In this document: positions 34,760 to 47,960 of the stretch, one piece after another
Layout: each line of letters begins with the position of its first letter
How positions within the stretch are numbered: the first letter of the stretch is position 1
DNA from: Cornus controversa
Lineage: Eukaryota; Streptophyta; Magnoliopsida; Cornales; Cornaceae
Direction of reading: 5' to 3'
Assembly (NCBI GenBank): GCA_026545225.1
Contig: CM048845.1
Span: 17,205,001 to 17,269,000, forward strand
DNA length: 64,000 bases
Translations under genes and position numbers: made by a program
The notes under the pieces: generated by a model
Seen by the model: the letters and a program-made list of their open reading frames with translations, nothing else
What the model was told of the DNA's origin: nothing
Database searches by the model: none

Positions 34760-36025
34760 TGTGACATATATTTTTGTAATTAGCAATCTTTAGTGTCAAA
34801 ACTAGACATAATCGAGTTGTAATATTTTATATATATTCTTGTAATTGAAGTCTCAGAGTGATCATAGTGTTCTACACTAACCATGCAAATGATCATCAAA
34901 GGCATGAAGTTTGACACTTCGAAAGAATACATCAATGCATTGAACATGCATTTGATTGATTAAAGTTTTTCAGATGGTTTCGATTGCCTGTGGACATCAT
35001 TGATCAATTATGAGGGTCACGTAGTCCAGATAAAGTGGTGAGAACACATATATTTCAAATCAGGTTGTTCCGATCTTGAAAAGTAGGATTTTAAAGAAAA
35101 TTTTCAAAACTTTCAAGGTTGGACTAATCCAAGAGCTCCCGAGACTTCAAATTAATGAGCAGAAGCCTGGACCAATCCAAGTGAAGGCTAGATTGGACCA
35201 AGCTTTCTGGTCTAGTGTTTTTCCCTCCTTTGTCTTGTTTTGACACGGATTAGACTCTAAAATTTCCTTAAACTTTGGGACTTGTTTCCTATTATTTTTA
35301 ACTTGCTTTTCAAGAAAAAATAGATTTTTTAACATATATAAAAACCTCATATGATTTTTTCCTCAAAAAGCTTTCAATACACATCAAATAGATTATTTTT
35401 TAGAGAGTGAAAGCATAGAGATATTTTTACAACAGATAATTCCTCTTTAATTCTTTGTTTATATTTCTTTGAGAGATCACACACATATATACATTATGAG
35501 TGATTTAGGTTGCGTCTCTCTATCCGCTTGATCAATCATTAGAAGACTGCTATTAGATTGTTTGGAAAATTCTACAATAATTCATTGGTGAAGAAGGAGA
35601 AGAAGATCACATTATGAATGGGACAGAATACTTATTGAGTGTTCATGTTCTTCCAGTTACCCTTCTGCAAGGTTTGTGACATTAGCCGGAAGTCTGCAGC
35701 AATTGGACGAGGGAGTCGCAAGAGTAAGCCTAAGGCATTCCGCATCAAGTTCATATCAGAGTGGAGTGGGTGTGAGTCTGAGATGGAGTCTATTGTACTT
35801 TGCTTCGACGATAGTAGATTTAGTTCTCCGGAGCGACAAGCCTCACCCGTGATTTTTTCTCGATCTGGGTTTTTCACATATATCTGGTGCACTCGTTTAC
35901 TTTATTGCACTTTATTTTATTTACTTACTTTGTGGGATTGCTTTGATTTTTAATTGGACTTAAAATTGGGATAATCTGAAAAATTAAGCAATCGAGTAAG
36001 TAAACCTAATCACTCCCTCTAGGTT
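34760..36025 (+). mobile_element. Ty1/copia LTR 1 (Sirevirus-like)
   Basis: Starts TGTGACATATATTTTTGTAA and shares with LTR 2 GAGTTGTAATATTT, AGTCGCAAGAGTAAGCCTAA, GAGTCTGAGAT and ACTCCCT near the end. It ends near CTAGGTTTCAAACA at about 36025; the exact border is uncertain. No primer site follows, so the DNA between this LTR and the RNase H remnant is deleted. ORFs inside on either strand are shadows. Confidence 0.7.
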
Positions 36026-36060
36026 TCAAACAAACTTTCACAACCATTTTCGCACCGCTC

Positions 36061-36455
36061 AACTCACAATTTTATGGTACAACAAGAAGCAAAATTTGTG
36101 TTTCTTTATCATCTTGTGAGGCTGAGTATATTGTTGCTAGAAGTTGTTGTACACAATTGCTTTGGATGAAACAAATGCTACTAGATTATAGAATTATAGA
36201 ATTGATCAAGATATGATGTCTATCTTTTGTGATAATAATAATACAATTAATATCTCTAAAAATTCAATTTTGCATTCTATGACAAAGCACATTGACATTC
36301 GACATCATTTTTTTTTAGAATTAGTTAAACAAAATGTCGTGTCTTTGGAGAAAGTGCACACTGATCATAATTTGTCTAATGCTCTCACAAAGCCTTTAGA
36401 TGCTTCTAGGTTTCATTACCTTAGAAAGTCTATATGCATTTGTTATCTTGACTAG
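36061..36455 (+). pseudogene. Ty1/copia RNase H C-terminal remnant
   Basis: A 5' part recognisable as a decayed S-C-E-A-E-Y block (36110-36140) is followed, after a shift, by MMSIFCDNNNTINISKNSIL, HSMTKHIDIRHHFF, and NALTKPLDASRFHYLRKSI, the C-terminal end of copia pol with the C-D-N and T-K-H-I-D-I-R-x-H motifs. The open frame runs 36213-36455. All of gag, integrase and RT is missing upstream. Confidence 0.9.
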
Positions 36456-37776
36456 ATTGCATAGCATTGACATAATCTAGATAGAAACTTCATATTCATC
36501 TTATGAGTCTAAATTATGCATTTAACCCTGTAGTTTTAAGTTTTGTTTATTTTTATTTTTATTTTTGTGAAGTTAAGCAAACCATATTAGGATAAGTATG
36601 TTGAACACAAGAAAATTAATGGCACATAAATTACATGTTATGACATACTATGGCTGTGAGGTTAAAATTTTAGTTTTGCTTACTTATTTCGTTTTGTAGA
36701 TGAGTCATGATAAATACATTTACTAAATTATTTTTATGTCATTGTTTTGGTCAAAGATAGTGTTGATGTGATCAAGCATTATCTTGGGAATTGAATTTTC
36801 AGTATTGTGCTAAAGACCAAAAAGAGTGATGAGTGAGAAAAATAAAAAAATTGCAACAGCTGGAAAAGAAAAGTAAAAAAAAATGAAAAAAATTGTTGTT
36901 GAACATATTCTTGAGGAAAATGCTACCTTCGGGAGATGTCTGAAGCTACCAAGATGACATGATCTCCAATGAGAATAAAAAATAATAAAGTTGTCTTAGG
37001 AAAGAGCTGGCTGCTTACAAAAGTTAAAACCGCTGAATATGTATGTGCTAAGAAAAGAAAAAGAAAAAAATTGAAAGTATGTGCACATGTTAATTATTTG
37101 ATTTCTTAGTTAGTGTTATATCATTGAAATATTGTCTGACAATCTGAACGATTGATAAAGAGAATAGTTGGCTTTTGAAAATTTATAGTAATTTTACTAC
37201 ACTTACTAAGCGTGTGAAACTAATTGATTAAACTTTAGCTTCGGATTGTTGTATTCATATAGTCTTTTGGAGTCACTATTTTCTATTGTTTACATATACA
37301 AGTTCTATATTCTTTCTTGCTTTCTCCTTAATTTTTCTTTTGCGTCATTTATCAATTTCTGACAAAAAAGAATAAGAGATTTGTGCCTTTCAGGAGCAGA
37401 TTTTTATAACCATTTATCATTATGGGAGAGATGAGTTTAGTTATTTGAGGGGGAGAGTTACATAAGCATCATGCATCATGTTATATGCATTGGCATTACT
37501 TGATTCTTTTTATTTGTGCTTATGTTTATTTGTCTTTATTAAGCTTTCACAAATATATTTTGATTATTGTTTTGCAAAGTATCAAGATTCATCATATTTG
37601 CTGAATAAAAGTGTTCTTCATATTTGCCACAAGCTCAATATCAGAGTGAATACTTAGTTTAGCTCAGCTGTATTTTTGTATTTTTGACAACTTGTAATTT
37701 TTCTTTTCTGCTACGGGGTAGATTACAATTTGTCTAGAATAATTTTGTCAAAAAATTTCTAAAGGGGGAGATTAAT
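36456..37776 (+). other. Post-pol region of a copia element, no intact ORF
   Basis: Lies between copia pol and the 3' LTR. It contains purine-rich stretches (GAGGGGGAGAG near 37450; AAAGGGGGAGATTA at 37760-37774). A long post-pol spacer is typical of Sireviruses. I see no envelope-like frame. Confidence 0.6.
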
Positions 37777-37978
37777 TGTGACGTATATATTTGTAATTGG
37801 CATATTCGGTGTCAAAACTAAGTTTCGTCGAGTTGTAATATTTCATCCATATTTTTGTAATCGATCATGGAGTTGAAGACTAAGAGCTTGGAGTGTGTTT
37901 TTCATCAATGCATTGTCTGGAGCAAGGAATTTGATTGAGTGAAACATTCAAGTGGTTTCAAGAAAGCGGGACGTTATT
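37777..37978 (+). mobile_element. Ty1/copia LTR 2, first part
   Basis: Starts TGTGACGTATATATTTG directly after the polypurine tract and matches LTR 1 start. It is interrupted after 37978 by gypsy LTR E and resumes at 40653. Confidence 0.8.
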
Positions 37979-40652
37979 TGTAGAGACCGTGCCCAATTTT
38001 GGCCTATTTTTTAATTTTTGTCATTTATTACTTTAAACGCATTTAAAATGATATTTAACATGTTTTAAATTCGGGGAACGTGTTTAGAAGGTTAGAATGT
38101 GGTTTCGGAAAGTTTTGGCAACTTTTGAAAAAGTTTAACTTTTTGGTCAACGGGAGCCCCGGAATGAGGTTAAGTGGGTCCGAAAAATTCGAGAAATTTT
38201 ACTTTTGATTATGGACTAAATGAAATATTTAGAGTGTTAAGGAAGCAATTTCGAGTCCAATGAAATTTTCAGGAATTAATTCCGAGGTCAGGAAGGTACA
38301 TTAAGTGGCTGGGGGTAAAATGGTCATTTCGCGCCCCTAGGGTTGAGATAAATATCAAAAAGGGGTCTGAGATATTTCATTTTACAGATCTCTCTCTCTC
38401 TACGTCTCCCACTTCATCTCTCTCCCTTCTCTCTAGATTCTTGGTCACTTGAAGTGTGATTATCCCGAAGAAGGAAAGTATGTAATGGGCATTGAGGGCT
38501 TCGGTTTGAACCGATCAAAGTCCATATGTATATATGTGTGTGAAAATGTGATTTATGCACATGGATATGTCTAACATGTTAGTTAGGGCTTATGTATGTT
38601 GTGTATGTGCAAATGAGACTATAAATGTTCTTGATAAAAATTGTGTTCATTTGGTGAAAACATGAAAAATGTGAGTGTTTATAGACTTGTGCATGAAAGA
38701 TATGATTTTTTTTGTGAAATGCATAAGCATGATGATTTTCATAATATGAGTGTGATGGTATTGTGACAATCTTGAGGTGAAAGGAAAATGCATTGATTTG
38801 ACAAAAATGCATGCATTGTGTGAAATAAGTGCATTGATGTGACTATGTGCACTATATGAAAAGCTAGTTTTTGGGGTGTGACAACATTGAGAATTAAGGT
38901 GAAGGAATGGTCCATAGGGTGAAAGACCCAAAACTTGGCAAAAAGGAGGCGCTCCCTTTGGGTTAGTAACCCGATAAAGCGTAAGTAGAGTTTGGGTGCC
39001 GAAGAGACCCTTACTATGGATGGTGTGATAAGCTAGTCCCCATTGAAGTGATTTCTAGATTTATGTGGCGTGAGTTATATATATATATTGTGGCTTGCTC
39101 AATTTGATATATATACATATGTATGCAAATGCATTGAGATATGAAGCATCACACATGATTTGAAAAACGTGATTGTTTATGGGTTAAAAGTATGTATACT
39201 TGTCATGTAGACATGTAGTGATTTCATATGCATCCATGCATGACCGCCTGAGTTAGAGTGGGGTTGGGTGGATCATTCCTACTGAGCCGCAGTGTTGCTC
39301 ACCCCCTACTTATATTAACTTTTTCAGATAAGACGTCGATGAAGGATGAAGCATGATTAGCTCAATGAACCTTGTTGGGTTCTCTCTTTGGATTTTTGAT
39401 GTTTTGGGATGTAGATAAATGTTCATGCCGGCTTGTGGCACGTTGACTATTGTTGTAGTGTTGCCTTTACATTTGTATATTCTTTTGTTTATGAACTCCA
39501 AATGTAAATGCCACACTTGTAGGAAGGAGACTTTTGAGAAATACATGTATAATGACTTCCGTCATTTGAGACTTGATGAATGTATGCTTAAAGGACCATT
39601 TGATTTCTTATATGTATGGTGTTATGGAAATGAATTTTGGGAATCAAGGATGGTTTATTCACTTGAGTTTTAGGTGTATTGTGAACCTAAGAAATTTCTA
39701 TGATTATGAAGGATTTGAGATTTAAACGCATATATTGGTGTGCGTGAATGATGTTATATCATTTGTAATTGGTGTTGGAATCTTTCATTTATGTTATAGA
39801 CGATATATGAGAGGTTCTAAGATGATAGAAGGTGGATTGGGCTCCAAATAGACCATATATAAGGTTGTTGGAGGACCTAGGGAGAGCATTTCGATCGTGC
39901 AAAATGCCCATTTCGCACAATCGAAGCCCCCATTTCAATTGTGCGAAAGGGTGATGATTTATGATAATTTTTAGGGTCCAGACAAGGGGAATTTCGCATA
40001 ATCGAAACCCCCATTTCGATTGTGCGAGTTATTGCAGGTCCAAGATCCCGAGAGGGTGAAATCTTCACACAATCAAAAAATTTTTCGCACAATCGAGATG
40101 CCAGTTTCGCACAATCGAGATTGGCATTTCGCATAATCGAAATCACTAATCACAACATTTTTTCAAACTTCGTTTTGACGTAATTTCTTCGTTTTAGATC
40201 GGAATTGAGTGTGGTTTTTTTAAAAATTAAGTATTTTTAGATTCTCTATCCAATGGTATAGGTCTTAGTTTTAGATTATAAATACAATAAATTTTGAGGC
40301 TTGAAAGTGAGTGATTCTTGAAAGTGTGGACAAGTAAATTTCCACTAAGGTGTATGATTCAATGTAGGGCCCATGGGGATTGGTTAAGATGGAGTTGCGT
40401 GCATTTATATGCAACAATTGAGTTAAGCTTCCGCAATAAATGAGTGTAATGAGGGTTCACTGGGTTTAATGGACAGTTAACCTCCGGTCTTCCGGGAGTG
40501 GGGACATCAGGGCGTTATGGCATGGTATCAGAAATGGATACTATCGCATGAGTGTGGTTGAGATAGTTCACGAGGTTGAGTGAACTGGTTCACACTCGGG
40601 ATTCGGGGTCGGTCCGGGGAAGTCTCGGCGGTTCGGATTCCTGGGCGTGACA
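37979..40652 (+). mobile_element. Gypsy solo LTR E, 2674 bp, inside copia LTR 2
   Basis: Starts TGTAGAGACCGTGCCC and ends GGGCGTGACA. Flanks TTATT (37974-37978) and TTGTT (40653-40657) would be a 5-bp duplication with one change. It shares with LTR B the blocks TTCCTACTGAGCCG, TTTTTCAGATAAG-like sequence and CTCTATCCAATGG. LTR 1 shows the uninterrupted copia sequence. ORFs inside (for example 38647-38931 minus) are not genes. Confidence 0.88.
39889..40145. repeat. Array of TTTCGCACAATCGAAA motifs in LTR E
   Basis: At least eight copies or variants in both orientations: for example TTTCGCACAATCGAAG near 39911, TTTCGATTGTGCGAG near 40015 and TTTCGCATAATCGAAA near 40127. Opposed copies could pair into hairpins. 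The sequence after the array (about 40150-40315) is homologous to the sequence after the AGTCGACT array of LTR B (about 10815-10965). Confidence 0.8.
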
Positions 40653-41665
40653 TTGTTGATCATGATTTGAGCATCATTTAGTCCAGGTAAGTTGGTGAAG
40701 ACATAAAGGTTTTGAAAACTTGGTTTTCGGTCTTGAAATATAGAGTTTCGGAGTTACAATTTCATATTTTTCAAAATTTGACCGGTTAAAGTCTTTTCCA
40801 GACCAGTCCAAGAGCTCTCAGGATCTCAAAATTGATCCCCCAATATAGCTGGACCTGGTCTATGAGGTCTCAGTACCTCGGATTAAGGTCTCAGCAGGGC
40901 TGGACCGGTTCAAGGCTTCTGACAGCCCTAGATTGCTTTTTTTTTTATCCCGTTTTGACCCAGATTTGACTCTTAACTTTTCTAAAACACCAGAATTCAT
41001 TTTCTATTGATTTATAACTTATTTTTAAAGAAAAATTAGGATTTTATTATCTATATAAGCCCTCATATGTTTTCTCTCTAAAAAATGCTTTCAAAGAGCT
41101 TTTCATATATATCAAAGAATATATTTTTAAAAAGAGCAAGCAATTGAGATACTTTTCAACAGAAAATTTATTCTTCTACTTATATTTTTGAGAACACACA
41201 GACAGAGTGTTTAAGTTGTGATACTTTTCTTAATCTGATCAACTAGATTCTCAAATATAACATCAGTTTATAGATCAGAGCAGCATTGGTGGTTTCGTGA
41301 TACTATTTTTATCTGAAGAGGAAGGAGAAACGATCACTATAAATAGGACAACAATTGGATGCAGAGTCGCAAGAGTAAGCCTAAGGCGTTCCACATCAAG
41401 TTCTTATCAGATTATAATGGACGTGAGTCTGAGATAGAGTCTGTTGTACTTTGTTTTGAGATAGTGGATTGGTTTCTCTAGAGAATTTTTTCCTTTCAAG
41501 AGTTTTTAGGTAAATTTTTTTGTGTCATCTCTAACTTTCCTTACTTGCTATATTTATTTTGTAATTAGTTTGAATGTTTTATTATTAATTATTGTGGATA
41601 ATTAATTAATCATAAAAATTAGACAATAAAACATATCCACTCCCTTTTAAATCTAAAAATTAGCA
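40653..41665 (+). mobile_element. Ty1/copia LTR 2, second part
   Basis: Continues LTR 2 with TTGATCATGATTTGAG, matching LTR 1 near 35005, and later AGTCGCAAGAGTAAGCC and GAGTCTGAGATAGAGTCTG. The end is near ACATATCCACTCCC at about 41650-41665 by comparison with LTR 1; the exact border is unclear. Confidence 0.75.
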
Positions 41666-43296
41666 TCTCACGTTGAATTAATTAAAACTCTTCCCGCACC
41701 CCCATAACTTACACATTTAAACTTTATTTCTGAACCAAAAACTCCCATAAGTCTCCAAAGGTGATCAATGGCATACATACACAAGTTCTATACAATAATA
41801 TCCATCTCGACCTCACAAACTACCTTCATCTCTAACAACCAACATGCATATCACGTGCCATATATCCAATAAGACAATGTGTTCTTGCACCATCTTTTTT
41901 TTTTAACGTCAAAAGAACCCAATGCTACGAACGGGTCAATAAAAGTATAAATTCTGACATCATGTGTGTGTTGGGTCATGACACAGACCATCAACAGATA
42001 ATAATAGCATTTTGCTTTTGAATTTTCCACCTTTGAAATGCAGACATATTAGCTGCCGACAATAAATAATGTGTGCATTATAACAATAATATGTTCTTAA
42101 TTACACCGTTACCCAAAAAAGAAAAAAAAGATTTGTTACACCCTTGTGTAGTTAAGAAAATATAACCACCGGTCTTTGTGACGACCGAGTGGTACTTTCT
42201 AATGTTTCCAACGAAAAAATGTTCAAAATGTTCATAAACGACTCTATTCAACTGCATGCATACATTTATGAGACATAGCATATTTGATCACGTTTTGTAT
42301 CTATTCTCTTCTTCTCTGTCCTTTATAAAGTTAAGCACCGAAAGTGACTCATCAAAATTAACACTGCAATCAGTCAACTGATCTTCATATATATATAATT
42401 GGTCCATGCATGCATGCATTAATGTCGATTTGAATAATAAAGCTTGAAGGTAGGACTTTTATATATATATGTGTGTGTGTGTATATGTGTGTATATATAA
42501 TATATATGTGTGGTATAAGAAAGACGCGTATTTGTTGGGAAGAAGAAGTAGTTGGCTACGCGTGACGGTCTGAACATTTTTGTCACCATTTTGTGATGGG
42601 ACTACACGCTTTGCGGCGTCTTTCAACGAAGGATCACAACGTACTGATCTGAATTTTGAGCCTTATCCAACTACCAAATCTATTTGAGATAGGCTAAATA
42701 ATACCACACTTTTTTCATTTCATTTATTGGTTTTGTTCTTTCACTTCCATCTTTCTATAGTTTGAATGGTAATTTAATTTTTTTACTTTTTGTTGTGGGA
42801 CGGAACCTTTCCAATTACGAATTCTTGATATTTTGATATGCAGAAATAAAATAAAATTTGAAAATAAAATGAAATTAAAAATGAGAATAGAATAAAATAA
42901 TTATTCTCATTCAAATGTTTGATTGCAAATAGAGAATGATGTAAAAATGAAATGATAGTACATTCCAATATGATATACTTTTTTACATAAAACAGAATCA
43001 GTTTTAAAAATGGGACAGTTGGCCAACTTTAATCTAATTACCATGTGAAAAAAAAAAATTAATTACCCATTCAATTAAAACTTTTTAAATCAAGATATAT
43101 ATAATCCGTCTTTTTCTTATTAATATAATCTTTTTATACGAAAAAAATAATAATACTTTATTAAAAACTGAAAGTAATAAAATATAACAAGTTATATATA
43201 TGTGCATGTGACAGGTATATGTATATAGGCGTGTGGCAAGTATATATATATATATATATTGCACAGAGAGCTAGTGAAAGTAACGCTAATTACCTA

Positions 43297-43340
<44 letters not shown>

Positions 43341-43818
43341 AATGAACTCTATATACCTATTATATATATATTAGAGTAAGTTGTAAAAGAGAGAGAGAAA
43401 TAAATGAAGAGAGAGAGAGAGAGGATGATTTTAATAATGAGTGTGAATGAAATAGTCATTTCATAATTCAAGAAGACGAATGATTTTGTTGGAATAAGCA
43501 TTCCAAGAGAATGACTTGGAATCATCGTTTTATTTCTAATGTAATACAGCAAACGAGAGAAATGAAATCGAAGGTGAAATGGTCATCCATTCCATCTCCA
43601 TTCCTCATACCAAACTACCACATTATAGCATGTTTGTTTGTGTATATCTATATGCATCGGCAATTATATAATTAAATTTAGTGCATGGTTTGAAGAAACA
43701 AAAAATCATGTAACACTCATAAAAATAAAAATAAAATAAAATAAAAGCCAGAGTATGACCATATGAATTGATATATGTTTTTTTTTTTTTTGGAGGTAAG
43801 CAAGTGTATGGTATATAT
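41666..43818. other. Intergenic DNA with microsatellites
   Basis: No supported gene. Microsatellites lie at about 42455-42510 (TA/TG), 43230-43260 (TA), 43308-43336 (GA), and GA-rich again at 43385-43424. Short ORFs are isolated and show no recognisable domain. Confidence 0.5.
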
Positions 43819-44365
43819 TAGGGATGACCACGGTTCGGATTGGTTCGGATTAGGCACTAAACCTAATCCGAACCATGGTTCACGGATTGGTTAAATTTCA
43901 ATCCGAACCGAACCGTGGCCAAACCTAATCCGAACCGAACTGAACCGTTAGAAAACGGATTGGTTCGGTTCGGATTGACGGATTGGGCCTACTCAATATT
44001 CAATAATAAATACAATTTCAATAATTTGATTAATGTGCAAAACTATAATAAAAACTTAAAAGAATAATATATTTAAATTTAAAACTAGTGTATAAATGTA
44101 TTCTATATATATTTATATATCATTATATCATATAAATTATAAAATATATTTATAAATATTCGGATTAGCCACGGTTTGGCCACGGTTCGATTTCATGGAT
44201 CGGATCGAATTTTTCAGACACCAATCCGTGAACCGAACCGTTGCCAACGGATTTGCAATTTTAAATCCACAACCAAACCATTACCAACGGATTAGCCATG
44301 GTTCGGATCGGTTCGGACCGGTTCGGTTCGGATTCACGGATTCACAAATTTTTTGAACACCCCTA
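43819..44365. mobile_element. hAT-type MITE, 547 bp
   Basis: Starts TAGGGATGACCACGG and ends GAACACCCCTA, with an exact 8-bp duplication GTATATAT at 43811-43818 and 44366-44373. Both subterminal regions are full of GGTTCGG / CCGAACC repeats flanking an AT-rich centre (about 44000-44155). No ORF. Its architecture equals that of 1952-2511, but with different subterminal repeats. Confidence 0.92.
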
Positions 44366-44373
44366 GTATATAT

Positions 44374-46210
44374 TGATGAAAATGTACAGGCAGTGGGGAT
44401 CACAGCCATAAATCACAGCCCATAGGCCAACTAAAATTAGGCCCAATGGGTAAAAGAGCCCAGGAAGACCAAATTACAAAACCCCAAGGCCTAAAGCCCA
44501 GATCAGCAAATGAAGAACAAACAGTAACTAACAGAGCTCAACTTGGTTCATGTTGAATCCATCTATTATCACAAATTGAAATTTAGCAAAATTTGCCAAA
44601 AATACACAATTTTGGAACTTTCTGAAAAGAAAAACTATCTTAATATACAATATATACAAATATATATATAGTATCTTTTTTATCTAAATAAATTGAGAAG
44701 AAAGATATTAGTTTCACGATATTAACTCTCTCCTATGTCATTTTCGATGTATTATGTTGGATAAACGATGTCCTTATTTGGTCCATCCACTCTCATCTCT
44801 TTTCACACTTATTAACCTTTGATATATCATTTGGTGATACATGCAAGATAATTTATAACAGTTGTCATAAGCATAAATGTACCATCAACATCACAGTTCT
44901 GGCCTTTCCCTAAAAATTAAATGCAGTATTGCTTTTTCACTGAAATAAAAAGATGCTCTGACAACCTCAAAAGAGCCAAGCTGGTCTTGTCACCGTTGGA
45001 TTAAAATTATTGAAACATAATCAAGTAATTTTGTATATACGAAAAATTAATATATGATTTCGATCAACCACAAATTGATACGCAAGATATTTATTTAACG
45101 CGGGTGACAAGAATCGATGGACAAACCCATGATGTTGATATGTAGTTTAGTTGAATTTTGCTTCCTTCGAAGTCCTTTCTGGATTCCAAGCCAGAGAGCT
45201 TTATGTTCTCTGTGAAAGAGATACATGCATTCATCTAAATTACACATAAATATGATTACAGGTCCTTATTAGTCAGTATCATCTTTTACAATAACTAAAA
45301 CAACCATACATAGTCTACCAAACAACCACATTGATGTGATCAACTAATATAGTACAATACCAATTGAATACGTAATACATACGAGAATCGTCCTAAACTT
45401 ATACACTTAGAGGGGATGAATACGTCTTAATTGTGATATTTTTGTGCTTAATACTTATGAGAATCGTCCTGATATAGTATAATACCAATTGCATAGTACA
45501 ATACCAATTGTAGACGTAATATTTTTTTGCTTATATAGTACAATACCAATTGTATAAGTAATACGTACTTATGAGAACCGTCCTGGTACATGCAAGATTT
45601 GTCACTTCAATCAATTGAGCTATTGATTGAAATGTATTGTCGAGGGGCCTTCAATTAATCGACCTATCAATCAAAACATACTGGAATTTTAATTATTTTT
45701 TCAGATAAACATTCAATCGAACTTATATATCGTACTTACTTAGACATTTGTCAATCGATATGTATTATTTCTAAGTTTTAACTCCAATTTTCACAAAAAT
45801 TAATTTTTAGTTTTGTTTTAAAGAATATTTAACTTTAAAGCATTTTCAAAACAAGTTGAGCCCCAACCCAAAAATAAAATAGGCTAAAGGTTAATCTTTT
45901 ACCTGTAACTTATCCAAGTGATTGTATATCCACCATTCTTGCATTATGTGTCTGCCATGTCTTCAACTAATATTCTTGTTCAACTCAGTGACACTCTGAC
46001 ACTTTACTCAAGTATGTTTGGATGAGAAATATCCCAACACATGACTCAATTTCCCTACACATGTATGTGTGTGTCTACATTTTCAGCTTACTTATTATCC
46101 CTACGATGTCCTATATGTGTTATGCTGCAAATGAATCAAGTTGTTTGTGAAGCATGGACTTGGGTTTATCGGATCTCAATTTGTGTTTTTCGAAGTAAAC
46201 CAGTGGAACT
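44374..46210. other. Intergenic DNA with short local repeats
   Basis: No supported gene. Around 45330-45580 the phrase TACAATACCAATTG recurs at least four times, interleaved with CGTAATA and GAGAA[TC]CGTCCT, a decayed local tandem duplication. A stretch near 44400-44520 rich in GGCCCA and AGCCCA resembles transcribed retroelement tails, but nothing can be assigned. Confidence 0.45.
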
Positions 46211-47390
46211 CGAATTACATTTTCAAACTCGTTAAGTAAAAGAGCTGAGTCCAAACAATCTAGAATGGACCACCAAAACAAAAATCCAGCGAGATAATTA
46301 ATATCATCCTTCACACCGTTTGTATCTACATCTGAGGGAATTAAAGTCAGCAAGATAATTAATATCATCCTGCTTGTGTGGTAAAGTCAGCTCGAGTTTT
46401 TCTCTTCAGTCATATTATAAGAATATGATTTTGTCTTTGATCGTCAAGTCAGATTGTTGTGATGCATGTTTACTCAAATTCTTGACTCTTCTATTGTCGG
46501 CACCCAAGACCTAATGCCAAAAAATATGAATTAGTATTAGGTAAACAATCGACTATATTTATATGAGATTAAGATAAAAACGACCATAACACCCTTTATA
46601 TCTCGCATGCAAACAGAAGAATCACTTTCAAGTTGATTACATTGCAGTTGGCAAGCTCAGGCTCAACTGGTAAGGGTCAGCAGATTTACTCAACTTGAAA
46701 TCCAACTTGTAAAAATTGGTGTGTGTGAGTGAGTGAGAGAGAGAGAGAGAGAGATAGAGAGAGAGTTGATACTACTTGCACAGAGAATATATGGAAAGGA
46801 CAAATAGTGTATAAATTTGAATCAGGACAAATTAAAATGTTGCTTTAAGGCTTGGACTTTGTCGATCGAATTACATTTTCAAACTCGTTAAGTAAAAGAG
46901 CTGAGTCCAAACAATCTAGAATGGACCACCAAAACAAAAATCCAGCGAGATAATTAATATCATCCTTCACACCGTTTGTATCTACATCTGAGGGAATTAA
47001 AGTCAGCAAGATAATTAATATCATCCTGTTTGTGTGGTAAAGTCAGCTCGAGTTTTCCTCTTCAGTCATATTATAAGAATATGATTTTGTCTTTGATTGT
47101 CAAGTCGGATTGTTGTGATCGATGCATGCTTACTTAAATTCTTGACTCTTCTATTGTCAGCACCCAAGACCTAATGCCAAAAAAGATGAATTAGTGTTAG
47201 GTAGACAATCGACTATATTTATTTGAGATTAAGATAAAAACGACCATAACACCCTTTATATCTCGCATGCAAACAGAAGAATCACTTTCAAGTTGATTAC
47301 ATTGCAGTTGGCAAGCTCAGGCCCAACTGGTAAGGGTCAGCAGATTTACTCAACTTGAAATCCAACTTGTAAAAATTGGTGGGTGTGAGT

Positions 47391-47421
<31 letters not shown>

Positions 47422-47521
47422 TTGATACTACTTGCACAGAGAATATGTGGAAAGGACAAATAGTGTATAAATTTGAATCAGGACAAATTAAAATGTTGCT
47501 TTAAGGCTTGGACTTTGTCGA
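46211..47521. repeat. Recent tandem duplication, 656-bp unit x 2
   Basis: Unit 1 (46211-46866) and unit 2 (46867-47521) both start CGAATTACATTTTCAAAC (unit 1) or the same sequence (unit 2) and end GGACTTTGTCGATC. The copies differ by only a handful of substitutions and by the length of a GA tract (near 46735-46765 and 47394-47420). Each unit also contains an internal direct repeat around GATAATTAATATCATCCT. No gene recognised in the unit. Confidence 0.93.
46645..46740 (+). mobile_element. Possible SINE remnant inside each duplicated unit
   Basis: GGCAAGCTCAGGCTCAACTG followed by GTAAGGGTCAGCAG resembles the tRNA-like head of a plant SINE, and the copy ends in GTGTGTGAGTGAGTGAGAG, a common tail. 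The B box is degraded. The equivalent copy in unit 2 starts near 47301. Confidence 0.35.
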
Positions 47522-47902
47522 TCAAAAAGTCTTTTGAGAAACAAGAAAGACTATTCACAAACCACACACGAAAACTATATATTCACGTACATATCCCAAC
47601 TTGCTGAAACCAAACAAAACAGAACCAGTAGGAAAAGGAATATGATCATGACTATCAACACTATAAAACACTTATAGAATTCTAAAAGCGATTGTGCAAT
47701 CTATAGCCACAGTGTTGTCCTTTGAAATAAAGTCACTTCCATCACCAGATAACGCAATCTTCCATTCATGCCCATATCTTGAAATAGACATTTGTTGGGA
47801 CCCCATAAAAATTGATACATCAATGCAAATATGGACAATTTAATCCCATGCACTCATCATTTAGCTGATATATGTTGCTATATAGATGTTTGTATCTGTG
47901 TA

Positions 47903-47960
<58 letters not shown>

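Noticed and set aside
35632..35953. Overlapping ORFs of 86 and 104 codons on opposite strands
   Set aside because: Both fall inside copia LTR 1; the corresponding part of LTR 2 does not conserve the frames.
46120..46368. Minus-strand 82-codon ORF with NYLAGFLFWWSILDC
   Set aside because: Part of it is duplicated with the 656-bp unit, but no domain, splice context or codon pattern supports a gene.
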